Positions 1 through 10,900 of a stretch of 64,000 nucleotides of DNA are shown in pieces (positions within the stretch are counted from its first letter, which is position 1; the number at the start of each line of letters is the position of its first letter). The translations under genes and the position numbers were made by a program. Under the pieces are notes generated by a model. That model saw nothing but the letters and a program-made list of their open reading frames with translations, was not told the origin of the DNA and ran no database searches. This DNA is from Hofstenia miamia (lineage: Eukaryota; Xenacoelomorpha; Acoela): NCBI GenBank assembly GCA_004352715.1, contig SCFE01000064.1, forward strand, positions 1,443,177 through 1,507,176, read 5' to 3'.

Positions 1-2035
1 TGTTGTAGATGTAACATAGTGTAACAAATGACTTAGATGAATATGAATTTAAAATGGCATTTAGTTCTCATATTTACATTCAAGTTTTCGAAATATGTAC
101 ATTCAAAAATAAATTACTAGTATATAACACTTAAACGAAAAATGCAATATATAAAAACTTTTTTATTTCTCACTTATTATTTATATTTAAAGCACTAATT
201 AAGTCATAGTACGTAGGTTCGTCCACTACATTTAAAAGATGATATGCAATCAAAGAAACAACTTATTACTAAAATATATAATGAATGGTAAAATATTGAG
301 ATAAGTAGTGTTTATCAGAATAACACATTTTACCTGAGTACTCGTTGACTCGGACACCAGATCCGATGACCCGTTAAAAGTTTAATTGGGTATTGTTGAC
401 GAATTTCGTCATGATTGACAGGCGGCATTCAGTGGCAAAAAAACCCTTTGATTTTTCGATTATATTTTTAGTTGCTGTTAATTACTATCAAATAGATTTG
501 AAACTTACATATTTGTGATTTTCTAGTTAAATAAATTAAAAAGTAAAGAAGACAGAATTCGAATTTCAATCTGGATCAATTTGCTTATGCATTGGGATAA
601 AAAATAGAATATAAGGTGTACATGTAAATTTTTCTTAAATAAAAATTACCGAGGCAACTGAATACTAGTAGAGACTACAATCCACTGACCAGCTCAAACA
701 CAATGACCCTATTGACCTGGTACCTACTGACTCGGTGGTCACCCTGGTGTACTTTGAAAGATAGAGATTCTTACTTCATTTTTCATCACGTATCAGTCTA
801 TCGAAAAAAATGCAAAAACAATTTGGGTATAATATTTTTTGAAAATTTAGCTTTTTTAGGTCTTAAAATTTGACATATTCAGTAATCAACGGTGGGTTAA
901 TTATATTGGAAACCACTGAGCAATTAGAGCACTCTTCAAATGACAAGAAATTAATATCTCTTTAACTGTTTCCTTAAACTTCTAAGATGAAAATATCAAC
1001 CAATGCTTGTCTGCTTGCCTTGAGAATAACTCTGCCAATTCCACTGAAATCTGCAAAATAGTAGCCAAGATCTTTGGTAACGTGCGTGCGCACACATAAC
1101 TTTACTTTATCATATAGGGAAAAAATCCTCCAATGCATTGAAACATGCTAGAAAATGTCATTTACATAGGTAATACTCTCAATTTTAGATATTTATTTTC
1201 AGTGTCTTAGTTATATGAAAAGTTTTAAACAAAGTTCTTTCTTCGCCAATTATATGTAATGTAATATCATACTCTGAATCAGCACCCTATTACAATATTT
1301 TTAATCAAAGTAATTGTCTAATTGAATTTTATTAAGTGCGTTATCAATTTCTAGCGGTGTCGGAAATGTATACTTTCAGTCATAAATAAGCAATATCAAT
1401 ATTTCTTTCTCCTTGTTTTTTACTCTGCGATTGAACCAGAAAATAGTTTAAAAAGTTAAAATTGATTCTACCTATAAGTTTCTGCTATCAAAATCAATCT
1501 TGTGAAAATTGCAAGAACATAAAAAATTACAAAATAAAATTTGAACATTCGATTAGGAAGTTAACGATAAATGACAACGCAATTTGTAATGTTAAATTAC
1601 AAAATATAAATTTGTTATGCGTGTCTAAGTTCAAGTGTATTTGTTTAAATTTAGATCAAAATTGAAGCACAAAAAATCAAATCATATTTTCATATATTAG
1701 CAAAAATGAGGTGGAAAAATTTCTTGATGCTTTTTTGGAATGTTATCCCTAGTTAGTCTTACAAATATTTCTTTTCCATTTTTTAACTAACCATTGATGG
1801 AAATGAATTTTTACACTCCATGCTTTTCGTTTTGTTGTATATTATTACTTTGTACTTGTTTTACAAATTTCTAGTTGGCAATTCTACCTCTCAAATTCTT
1901 TGTGAGATGTTTTGTTGTTGAATAATACAAAATATTTATCGTGTACGTTTATGGATTTACAAATGTAATTTTTTAGAAAAAAAAATTCAAGCATGTAATT
2001 GTGACTAATTTGGCGAGGAGAATTCATGTGTACGG
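1..2035. other. AT-rich non-coding stretch
   Basis: I see no credible gene here. Short open frames are biased to Asn, Lys, Ile and Phe, as expected from AT-rich DNA. Two slightly GC-richer islands stand out, at about 341-440 and 640-750. Both carry degenerate words such as GACCCG, GACTCGG and GACCTGG, and similar words recur at about 5560-5640 and 6350-6420. Confidence 0.5.
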
Positions 2036-2039
2036 TTGG

Positions 2040-2870
2040 AAAAACCAAATGTGTAGCAGTTCATCAACTACAAAAGAGTAAATAATAAATTTGTGTCATC
2101 ATTTCTATGGCAACTACAATAAACTGATGAAGGAATTTGTTCATTGACTGCATATCAACTGAATATCTAACTGTATGTAGTGTAAACTGTTGTAAAATTG
2201 CAACAGCAGTGAAAAGTGGAAAAGCCATGTAAAAGTCTACAGCACATAAAAGCCACAAACCAAATAAACTAAAAAAGATGTACAAAGTCGAAAAAGATGT
2301 AAAAGTCTATAAGCACTTAAAATCTACAAACCATAAAACTGAAAAAGATGTAAAAGTCTACAAACGTGTAAACGCCAAAGACCATATAAAGTGAAAGAAA
2401 GGTAAAAGTCGACAGTCATACAAAAGAAGACCAGCGTATAACGTCTACAACTTTGTAAAACTAATATAATAATAGTAAATGTATAAAAATGCATAATATA
2501 TGTACTAATAGCATTACATGTATAATATTCTAAAAACGAAATTTGTCTTTTTACATGTAAGTTTATATGTCTATCTTTTATTAGAAAACGAAATGCATCC
2601 TTTGCTTACAATATTAACATGTAAGGATTCACGAAAAACAAGTAAAATTTCAGTGATTATATAGACAAACCAAACAATAGTAATGCATGGAATTTTTGGC
2701 GAAAACACTTAGAATGTTTATTTAACAATAAGGAAAATTTCCTTAACCACTATGTGCATAGAAAAATTGGTTACATTTTGAACAATATCTTAAAGTTAAT
2801 AAACATTGCAAATTAATTTTGTTTGTCAACAAATATTATAATATAACAGAATATATTCCAATGACGTCAG
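2040..2870 (+). repeat. Old copy of a dispersed repeat family
   Basis: This block matches the segment at about 30230-31195 in the same orientation. Shared landmarks, in order, are GTGTAGCAGT, CATCATTTCTAT, GCTAC-AATA, AGCAGTGAAAA, a run of degenerate units containing 'aaaagtctacaaacc', TTTGTAAAACTAATAT and ACTAATAGCAT. The internal units (about 2215-2460) form an imperfect tandem array with units of roughly 40-60 bases. Divergence is high, so the copy is old. No protein is encoded. Confidence 0.55.
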
Positions 2871-3676
2871 AAATGGACAGACGGCCAAAGTACTCATTTG
2901 CATCATAGTCACGCAAGATAAGCCCGCCAAGGTCAAAAGATGGATGTATGGCTTCCAAACGTTGTCTTCATACTAATGTTCAATCAGATTAATTGTAAAA
3001 TTTTGAATTTTTGAAATTGTAATTATATTGCTGCATGGCTATAAATGGTAATTTTGGTGTTATGGCTGTCAGACACACAGTGTACTTCGCAATTATCATT
3101 GTACTAAATAGTCAGACCTATTTCAAGTTGCCAATTCAACTCATTACTTGAGTAATTATACTGCTTTACCTCAATGGCTTACTGGATTTAGTCATACAAA
3201 TTCCAAAAACTTCACAATCATCACAGGTAACCTTGACTACACATACTGCACGCAAGATGTAAAGAATTGAGGTAAACTGATAAATGCATATGATATGATT
3301 CAATTAATTGAGACTTAATTGCTTGGTCACTGAAATTAAGATGCATTATTTGTGTCAAAATCCTTTGGTATAAGCGGGTAAAGCATCAGCAGAGAATGAA
3401 TTTTTACAAATTATATTTCCTGCATAACATTAGGTGACCGCATTATATACTGAGTCTCCAATTCTTCCATCAAAGATTTCTTAATCATCCTTCCATATTT
3501 TACTTTATGTATAATTAATTGAAGCAAATCATCAAGGAAAAATTCCAATATCACTTTTTTAAAGTAATCATCAACTTTGGTAATATCTTAGTTATTAAGA
3601 TAAAGTAAAATTTATTTATTTTCCCAGCATTTACAAAATATTGAAATGTAATAATATTAATAACACAATATTTAAT

Positions 3677-4200
3677 AGTTTTCATTCTCTTCATGCATTT
3701 CACAAAACTTTTCCAAAATCGTTAAGACTTCATGATAGATATTTGTGTGAAACTCGAATAACTCAGGTTTATTAACTCTAATATTGAGAGTTGTGCCTTT
3801 TGTTCCAGTTACATCTCTGATTTTTCAAGTGCCTTTTGCATTTGCACTATGACCAACAGATTGACAGCATCATATGTTCAAATTTGTTTTATCCCTATAT
3901 ATTTTTTCTCGATCATATCATTCTATTGCATCTATAGGGCGTTTTCTTCTGTATCTCCTTCCCTTGGTTAAAATTTTCATTCAATTGGTTAAGCTCCCAA
4001 ATATTTCAATAAATATACGTAGATATCTATATACTGATAAATGGTACTCAAGAAAACTCTAGGATGATCAGAACGTGTTGCTCTTAAGTTATCATGAATT
4101 TTTGCTGCAATGTAAAATCCGGATGAGCATCCAGAATAGATGTGATATTATTTATGTCAGAGCTTGATAACTTCATCTCTTCTGGCGTTGGAAATGGCAG
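3677..4200 (-). pseudogene. Broken coding remnant, family unknown
   Basis: On the minus strand this stretch can be read as protein-like segments interrupted by stops and frame changes. One piece reads IRVNKPELFEFHTNIYHEV and is followed by an acidic tail. Another contains IHDNLRATRSDHP. The amino-acid mix is more balanced than in the surrounding AT-rich DNA, which suggests a decayed coding sequence, perhaps a transposon protein. I do not recognise the family. It could also be chance, and no intact start-to-stop frame exists. Confidence 0.25.
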
Positions 4201-4209
4201 TTAATTTAT

Positions 4210-5680
4210 TGATTGTTGCTTAACAGACGTGCAAGATTAAGTACATTCAAGTGGTTTATTCTATCACCGATCACTAAACTTTCCTATGAGGTTCCTTCAG
4301 ATTTGACTTTTCTTAGTTTGCCGACGGGTCTCATAACGTTGATAGACATGTCTCAGTAATTTGCTTTTCACAACCTTAAGACAAATTTCTACATTTTCCT
4401 TTATTATATGTGCATCAAATTAAGTATATTATTTTGATCCTGAACATATATATCGCATAAATGGGTACTCTTCCAAAGCCTACAGTGATGCGCATAATTA
4501 CTTGATGCTTGTGGATTTGTATGCTTAATCTGGTAGGTGTCTTTTGGGTGAAGACAGGGCGAAGGGGAAACAGTAAAAATTTACATTTTAAATGAATAAG
4601 AAAACGATTATATTGACCAAGTAATTAATGATCAAACAAAGTGAGAAAAAGTTGTAGATAGGAAAGCGCTTCATCAGCAAGGCGGTCATTTTGGTTAGAT
4701 GATGCAAAAATAATATCATTGTTCTGAGTAAATATGATATGGTTATATTTTTAGTGAGTGCATTATCTTAGGTGTCACATTGAACAATTGGCTTTTGAGA
4801 CTGATGTCTCATTGCAATTCAGGTCTTTTGTTTTATTCCTTTGCAAAATTGCAACAGAAACACAAAATTTGCCCCAATTACCCGTCCCATCCGGATAAAA
4901 TTTCACCCAATGAGCCATTTATGCCCGTAAAATTGTAAAATAGAAAATCCAAAGAGCCGATTTGGCCCGCATATTTTTGAAATACAAATAAACAGAAAAT
5001 TCTTATTAACAAAATATTTGATGTAACAAAGAGGCAGAAAAAATATTGCACTTAAGCAAATTTCCTTTGACGACCACTGCTTGAGCTTTAAGAATGTTTG
5101 ACTTTGCTCGAGGCTATTCTTTGTAGTAATCTTTCTCGCAACTGGCCAATTTGTCTCTGACTGAGAAGCAGTTTGAACACCTAGTAAGGCCAAGCAATTT
5201 TCTCTAGGTTGGGAAAACTTCATATTTGAATTCAAAAATTCAAAATATCTTCCACCTCAAATTTGGGTAATTTCACAATTCTATGAAAGCTCGCTTTAGT
5301 TCTAAAGATATATAAAATATATTCATATAAACGTCAGTTTATTTCTGGCAAAATTCCAGTTGAATGTAAATCGAATTTCAGGTCTTTGATCAAAATATTA
5401 TCCAATTGCAGAAACAAATGAAAATCAACATATTAAAACTCCTGAAACGCAATAATCAATCTGACGTAATTGAACAAACACTTTTGTGAACACGATTTAT
5501 GTCTTGTTTATTAAGTAAAAGTGGCGATTTGACACAGCTGATCCGAAATATTCAAGTGGGTAGTTGACCCGCGATCTAAATAGCCCATGAACAAGTCCTT
5601 ATGCGACAACCCGGGGACCTGCAAACCGCTGAAACTATTCCTTTAGTCTCAAACATTTAACTACTCTATTCACACAAACT
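4210..5680. other. Non-coding stretch
   Basis: I see no gene I would support. A 110-codon minus-strand frame at 4903-5235 has no recognisable motif and a hydrophobic, AT-driven composition. Slightly GC-richer islands at about 4870-4970 and 5560-5640 carry CCCG- and GACCCG-type words like those near the start of the window. Confidence 0.45.
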
Positions 5681-5685
5681 CATTT

Positions 5686-5820
5686 CTACAGGTTTTAAAG
5701 CAAACTGATGTGACGCCATTATTTAAGAAAGAAGATCCCACTGATTACCTGAATTATAGACCAATTTCAGTCACTATATTTTTAGATACATGTATTTTTT
5801 GTACTGCTATAAATATGAAA
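5686..5820 (+). mobile_element. LINE reverse-transcriptase fragment
   Basis: About 40 codons read as the segment just before the first core motifs of a non-LTR retrotransposon reverse transcriptase. They include TPLFKKEDPTDYLNYRPISV, the conserved 'PLFKKGD...NYRPIS' block of Jockey/CR1-type elements. The same block occurs at about 11690-11800, preceded there by similar residues (FNYAIHTN against FNYSIHTN), so the two fragments are probably of one family. Nothing else of the element is visible. It is a dead, truncated copy. Confidence 0.75.
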
Positions 5821-6950
5821 TAAAGATATAAAATATAAAAAAACGGATACTGTGAATTCTTCTGTCATCATATATTTTCAAGCACTTTAATTATTTTAGT
5901 CTAAACCAACATTAATTTTAACCTTGAAACTTTACCACTTCATTTTTTTCTAACACAATCAATAATGAATTATTTGTCCAAACATAACTATTCACCAACT
6001 TTCGTCATTGCGCAAATTGGTTCTTCACATGATGAAAATTTTTTGCAATTTATTCTCCCAGTTTTTTATGATTTATCTATGCTTTTATTCTTATTTTTTT
6101 CCCAAATTCTTGAGTCTAATCTTTCACAATCTGAGCATATATGCAACCGTTTAGTAATAATTCTCGCCTTGACATGGTCGAGTATACAACAGAGAATTTG
6201 CGCGAACCCAATTACTAAAAGAACTCAATAAATACTCTCAAGTATGGTGATCAAATAGTGGATGGTTGGTTTTGTTGCTCATTTTTGGATTTTACAGTTT
6301 TTTGTTTGACAAAAAATTGTGCAAGAAGATAAATATTTTTTTAAAAACTATTGCGGGTTGACGAAGCCAATCCAATCTGACCCAACCTGTAGTTCGACCT
6401 GACCCGTTTCTGCGTCTTCTTTATATTTTTAAATAGCTTTCGACTAATCTCAAAACAATTCCCACTTTCTTTTTCCTGTAGCATTGATTCTTAAGTTGAT
6501 CCCCTTAAAGTGCTATTTCCCTTTCACATATTTTTTCGTATGAAATTTAACTAATTAGCTAAAGTTATGCAGGCTTGCTTTTCGTGGACTTTCTTTTCGT
6601 TTCTTAAGGTCAAAATGGCCATTTCTATCATATTTTTGTGTGCACCTGTCTTAGAATCTGACTGCACTTTAGCTTAAGAATATATCCTTTTTCATCCAGC
6701 AGTATAATTTTTGATTAAAGTTCACTTGAAAGGGTTGCCATTGTTAACAGATTAATAAGAAAACTCTTAATATGTACTACTTTAAACAGCACACAAATTT
6801 ATGCCAGCAATTTGTAAGCTGCTTTACAAATACTTATACTAGGTAATAGATATAGGTATATAAACAATTTTTTTTATTTAATAAAATTTTGCATTAATAC
6901 ATAAAAAATATCAAAATACTAAATGAGAGGATATCGCTGAGACCTCATTT
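5821..6950. other. Non-coding stretch
   Basis: I see no gene. A short 88-codon frame at 5965-6231 has no recognisable motif. A degenerate island at about 6350-6420 contains GACCCAACC and GACCTGACCC words. Confidence 0.4.
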
Positions 6951-6954
6951 AGGC

Positions 6955-7830
6955 AAACATATTGACAGCAACATCTAAGTTTGTTTTTCATGAGCTGTGC
7001 TTCAAGTTTCATCATTTTAAGTTTGATAGTCTTTCATTGGACATTGTTGAACGTAAATAACATTTAGCTTGTTTTAAAACTGAAAAAAACCTCTCATTGG
7101 AAGTAGTGCTTATATGAATACACGGAATGATTTTGAATAATTTTATTATCTCAGAAAAACCTACATCAATTTCTGAAAACTTCTGATAAGCATCTACGAT
7201 ATCCAAATTATCATACTGTTGGCCAAATTTTTTTGAATTATTTAGTTGGCTTTGAATTTGAACGTCATCAATTTGTTGATTATGGTGACTGGCCCAAATT
7301 ATAAGAAAATAATCTATCAAGCTCATTTATAAAGAATCGCAAATTTCAAAAAACAGATTCTCATGGTGTTTTTATTGTTATCAGAACTCGGTCGCTGTCA
7401 AATGGATGAATCTGTAAAGTAATCAGATATTCTTTTTGATACCTTGTTAATACGATGAGGTCGATCTGCAGATGACTGTTTTACTATTGAAATAGCAAAT
7501 TTCTCAGCTTTGTCAAAAATTCATTCAAGATTTTAACGGGTGCATTTTAAAGATGCCAATGTTGATTTTGTAAGGTCCAAGGCTGTTGTTATATTCAGTT
7601 TTTCTACTTGAAGATGTTCTGAAAGGGAGTTTGTAAGAGACAGTACGCGTTCCAAAATGTGAGAGAGAAAGATGAACCAAGGTGATGATATGCTGTTCTT
7701 GATGCCAGTGGCTTCAGCTGAATTGTACATATTAGATATTGAATCTAATGTCACAAGAATAGCCTCATATCGAAGGGATATTTTGTTAATTGTCCTGTAC
7801 CAGTATACCCATCTTGGCCTTTCTTGATCT
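6955..7830 (-). pseudogene. hAT-superfamily transposase, decayed
   Basis: The 3' part (7012-7326) encodes the hAT C-terminal dimerisation region. It runs from a leucine-rich lead-in through IHISTTSNERFFSVLKQAK to YLRSTMSNERLSNLK, matching the family's 'P.SSA..ERSFS.L...K..LRS.M...RL..L' block. The central part (7533-7754, extending in frame to about 7815) includes RWVYWYRTI and a 'WF..LS..L..VLS' helix, as in ZMYM-type hAT transposases. A stop-rich stretch separates the two (7327-7532). The N-terminal zinc finger and first catalytic region are missing. In life the enzyme would cut and paste its own element. This copy cannot make a full protein. Confidence 0.8.
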
Positions 7831-7982
7831 TTCCAAGTACAGGACTTTTAAACTTAATCCTTGTGGAGCCTGTATTACAGAAAAAAGAGTAAATTATATC
7901 AATACTGTCAAAAAAACTGTCACAGAATATTTTATTAAATCGATTAATTTTTGATATTTTGACTTTTGTTTCTAGATTTAGT

Positions 7983-8022
7983 CGAGGGCGTGCCCCCCTA
8001 AATGGCGCCCTTGAGCTGGTGT
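7983..8022 (-). repeat. Probable end of the hAT element
   Basis: Read on the minus strand this carries GGCGCCATTTAGGGGGGCAC, the kind of GC-rich terminal sequence seen at the ends of ZMYM-type hAT transposons. It lies upstream of the hAT transposase remnant, where a terminal repeat would be expected. The partner end was not identified, so this remains an inference. Confidence 0.4.
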
Positions 8023-8489
8023 TTGATTGGCCATTCAGATTTCAACATTTATGTACAAACGTATTTGAGATGCTAAAGAGGAAACAATATAATATTTACG
8101 CTCAATACTGTAGTGATCATTAAAAGAAATCGACTGTAGGCATTATTGCGTTGGATCATTATTTGTGCTATCATTGCCTAAATCTCTAAATATATACGCG
8201 TAAGAACTACCACAAATCTGCAGTTATTGTTACCAGAAAAACTAAACAACCCTTACTTCCTAGTACCCACTCTGTTGTAGTCAATGAAAACTAAAATGTA
8301 ATTTTTTTCTAGGAAATGCGTCTTAAAAGGACCAGCGTTAATGTTACCGTAAGAAAATAAACAATGAAAAACTAACTAGTAAAATGATTTTGTAAATAAG
8401 AAATTTGAAGAGTTTGCATAAATTACGGCTTTTACGTACTAAATAAATATATGTTCTGAAAGGTTAAATGTTATGCTTCCTGATTTGTT
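8023..8489. other. 5' flank of the ADP-ribosyltransferase gene
   Basis: No gene is visible. This would contain the promoter and 5' untranslated region of the gene starting at 8490, but I see no motif strong enough to name. Confidence 0.3.
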
Positions 8490-9746
8490 ATGGCTAACCA
8501 GTGCGAATTGAATAGATTTGTAGATGTTAATGGAATTGAAGAGCTTTCAAAGAGCTTAAACTTCAATAAGCTTAAAGGATTTTATAATGGAGATCATCTT
8601 TCAGAGCGCATGAGCACAATTCGAGAGTCCATTAATTATATCAGGCGAAATTGGGAAAAATATGAAGATTTCATGGAACAACTAAACTTTGTTCTTTCAC
8701 AAATTGGATTCGACCCTGCCACGGACTCCAGCTGCCACATACCAGCGAAAGATCTTTTCAAAAAACGTGACTGGGATGAGGTCAGTGACTATAGTCTTAT
8801 TATGCTATATACCGATGTAAGATTTTATTCAAAAGTTTTTAAACTTTCTTCAAATGTCTTTCGAGATGAAGAATCAGTCGACTCTACAATACTTATCAGA
8901 AGTGCTGTCTTCTTAGTTGAACTGATAAATATTGAACTACACAACTACTGCATAAATGAGCCTGCAAAAAAGAATTACACTGGATCAGTTTATCGCGGTA
9001 TGTCAATATCTACAAAGGATGCACAAAGTGTCAAAAATTTACTTAATCTTCCACTAAGTAATCGCTACCTTTCAATACCATTGTCGCTAACTTCATCATC
9101 GAAAGATAAAGAGATATCACTTGATTTCATTACAAAAACTGCTGCAGTTGGAAAGGTAGGTCTACTTTACCAGATTAAAGTGCTTAATTTAGAAGATTGC
9201 TATCTCAATCTCTATTGGAAGTATTTTCCAAAATCGGTTGTGTCAACAATATGTGCGGTGGACATTTCTGAACTCTCTGTTGTCCCAAAAGAGCAAGAAG
9301 TTCTTCTGCGAGGAGCATTCATGCAAGTTCTTAACGTAAGAGCTTATGATGATGTCGAATGCGAAGTCTGGCTGGTTGATGCCGTGATGATTAATAGCAG
9401 CAGAGATCACATCGTAACTGCTCATTTGGGGGATCAAGATGCNNNNNNNNNNNNNNNNNNNNNNNNNNNNNNNNNNNNNNNNNNNNNNNNNNNNNNNNNN
9501 NNNNNNGTGATGATTAATAGCAGCAGAGATCACATCGTAACTGCTCATTTGGGAGATCAAGATGCCGATGCGCGCGCTTTCTTTGGGACAATGGTAGGCC
9601 TAACTAGAGCAAAATATTGCAAAGAATACTGTGAAAAACATGAACTTCATGAAGATGTTCAGAAATATAGTGAGCTTATACAGGAATTAACAAGTAAATT
9701 CGACAAGCTAAACCAAAGGCTATCTGCTCTTAATAGTTCATTGTAA
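8490..9746 (+). CDS. ADP-ribosyltransferase-domain protein
   Basis: The 418-codon frame includes a 64-base N run. The C-terminal half of the part before the gap has the arginine-specific ADP-ribosyltransferase layout: VYRGM with Arg169, LTSSSKDKE with the S-T-S-type element near residues 199-204, then VPKEQEVLLRG with the E-x-E pair Glu268/Glu270. Enzymes of this fold move ADP-ribose from NAD+ to arginine on target proteins. Residues 1-150 are helical and unassigned. There is no signal peptide, so the protein is probably cytosolic. The tail after the gap (EYCEKHELHEDVQKYSEL and onward) is charged and coiled-coil-like. The ATG at 8490 opens the frame and there is no intron. About 20 codons occur on both sides of the gap, so the true protein is probably about 377 residues. 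Related domains occur in animal ecto-enzymes and in some bacterial toxins; nothing here shows toxicity. Confidence 0.8.
   Translation: MANQCELNRFVDVNGIEELSKSLNFNKLKGFYNGDHLSERMSTIRESINYIRRNWEKYEDFMEQLNFVLSQIGFDPATDSSCHIPAKDLFKKRDWDEVSDYSLIMLYTDVRFYSKVFKLSSNVFRDEESVDSTILIRSAVFLVELINIELHNYCINEPAKKNYTGSVYRGMSISTKDAQSVKNLLNLPLSNRYLSIPLSLTSSSKDKEISLDFITKTAAVGKVGLLYQIKVLNLEDCYLNLYWKYFPKSVVSTICAVDISELSVVPKEQEVLLRGAFMQVLNVRAYDDVECEVWLVDAVMINSSRDHIVTAHLGDQDXXXXXXXXXXXXXXXXXXXXXXVMINSSRDHIVTAHLGDQDADARAFFGTMVGLTRAKYCKEYCEKHELHEDVQKYSELIQELTSKFDKLNQRLSALNSSL
9384..9565 (+). repeat. Duplicated gap flanks inside the gene
   Basis: Bases 9384-9442 and 9507-9565 are the same 59-base sequence with one difference (GGGGG against GGGAG), placed on either side of an N run. 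The offset is 123 bases, a multiple of three, which keeps the frame open. An unmerged contig overlap explains this better than a real tandem duplication. Confidence 0.75.
9443..9506. other. Assembly gap (64 N)
   Basis: A run of 64 unknown bases inside the ADP-ribosyltransferase gene. Confidence 0.99.
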
Positions 9747-9749
9747 TGT

Positions 9750-10900
9750 AGAATTTATAGTAAATAACAAAGCTATTATAATGCTTATTTGGCAATTTAT
9801 CATTACATTTCAATTTTGGTCAAGCTTTAATTGTATATGATATTTGTTTTTCATTTGTGGATCCTATGAAATAATATTGGAACTCGCCTTCACAAATTCA
9901 GCAACATCTTGCGAGCATAGCAAGAAAGTGACATAATATCTTTCAGAAAATTTTGAAAACTTTATCATTGCAAGTTTCTTAGACTTGTATACCTTTATCA
10001 AAAATATAAAGATAGTGTTAAATCACTTTTGAATTGCATAATCTAGCAAACTATTGGAACTCATTTTACTATGATCTCTAGATAGATGTCTTCACGAGAT
10101 TATCTTCGGAAAACCCTGGTTGATAAAGTGAATTTTCGTTTTGAAAATTAACATATTTTCGCTTTCACATATTTAAAATTTTCGATTTACACCTTTTCTG
10201 CTTAACCCTTAGATGCGCAAGATGCATGTGTAAAATGTGTCCATGTGACCCACTAGAGAAATATATAGAAAACTTTGGTTCGTGCTGTTTTAGATAATCT
10301 TCTACTTTTAATAAGAGCTGTTATTTACAAAATATACTTGAAATCGAATGGTTAGGTATTTTTTATATTCTAAGAAATTACAAGTAAGAATTTGCACCCA
10401 ACTTAACCCTTATTCTAATAGGAATTTGTCAAAATCTGTGATAGTTTCTCGAAATTTTTTTAACGATTATAACTCATGACCTAATATAGATTTTTAAAAT
10501 CTAAAAACACAAAATGATCGAAAATTGTCTTTTCTTTCTTTTTCTTACTTAATTTGCGATCTGGTGGAGCTTTTAACTTTGCGCATGGCGAGCCTGAGCA
10601 GGACTTACACAATTTTTATTCAGAAAATAAAATATCAGATTTCTCATTGCATTAAAATTCATATTTGCCGAACTTTATGATGTCTGAAATTAAATGTATG
10701 TTCATTAATTGAATAAGAGGATAGGTTGAATTCAATGCATCAATTCATGTGACGGCTTATTAGTATAATAAGTGAGCAATACGATTACATAAAAATCGGC
10801 GAGGTAAGGAATAATCCATAAACTTTCAAAATAAAAGTGTACCTACACGAAAAAATGCTTTACTTGATTATTTCATAACAAATGTCAAAAACATTAACTT
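9750..10900. other. Non-coding stretch
   Basis: I see no gene. The sequence is AT-rich 3' flank of the ADP-ribosyltransferase gene, without a canonical AATAAA close to the stop. Confidence 0.4.

Noticed and set aside
4903-5235. 110-codon minus-strand frame
   Set aside because: No motif, hydrophobic AT-driven composition, and no similarity to any family I know.
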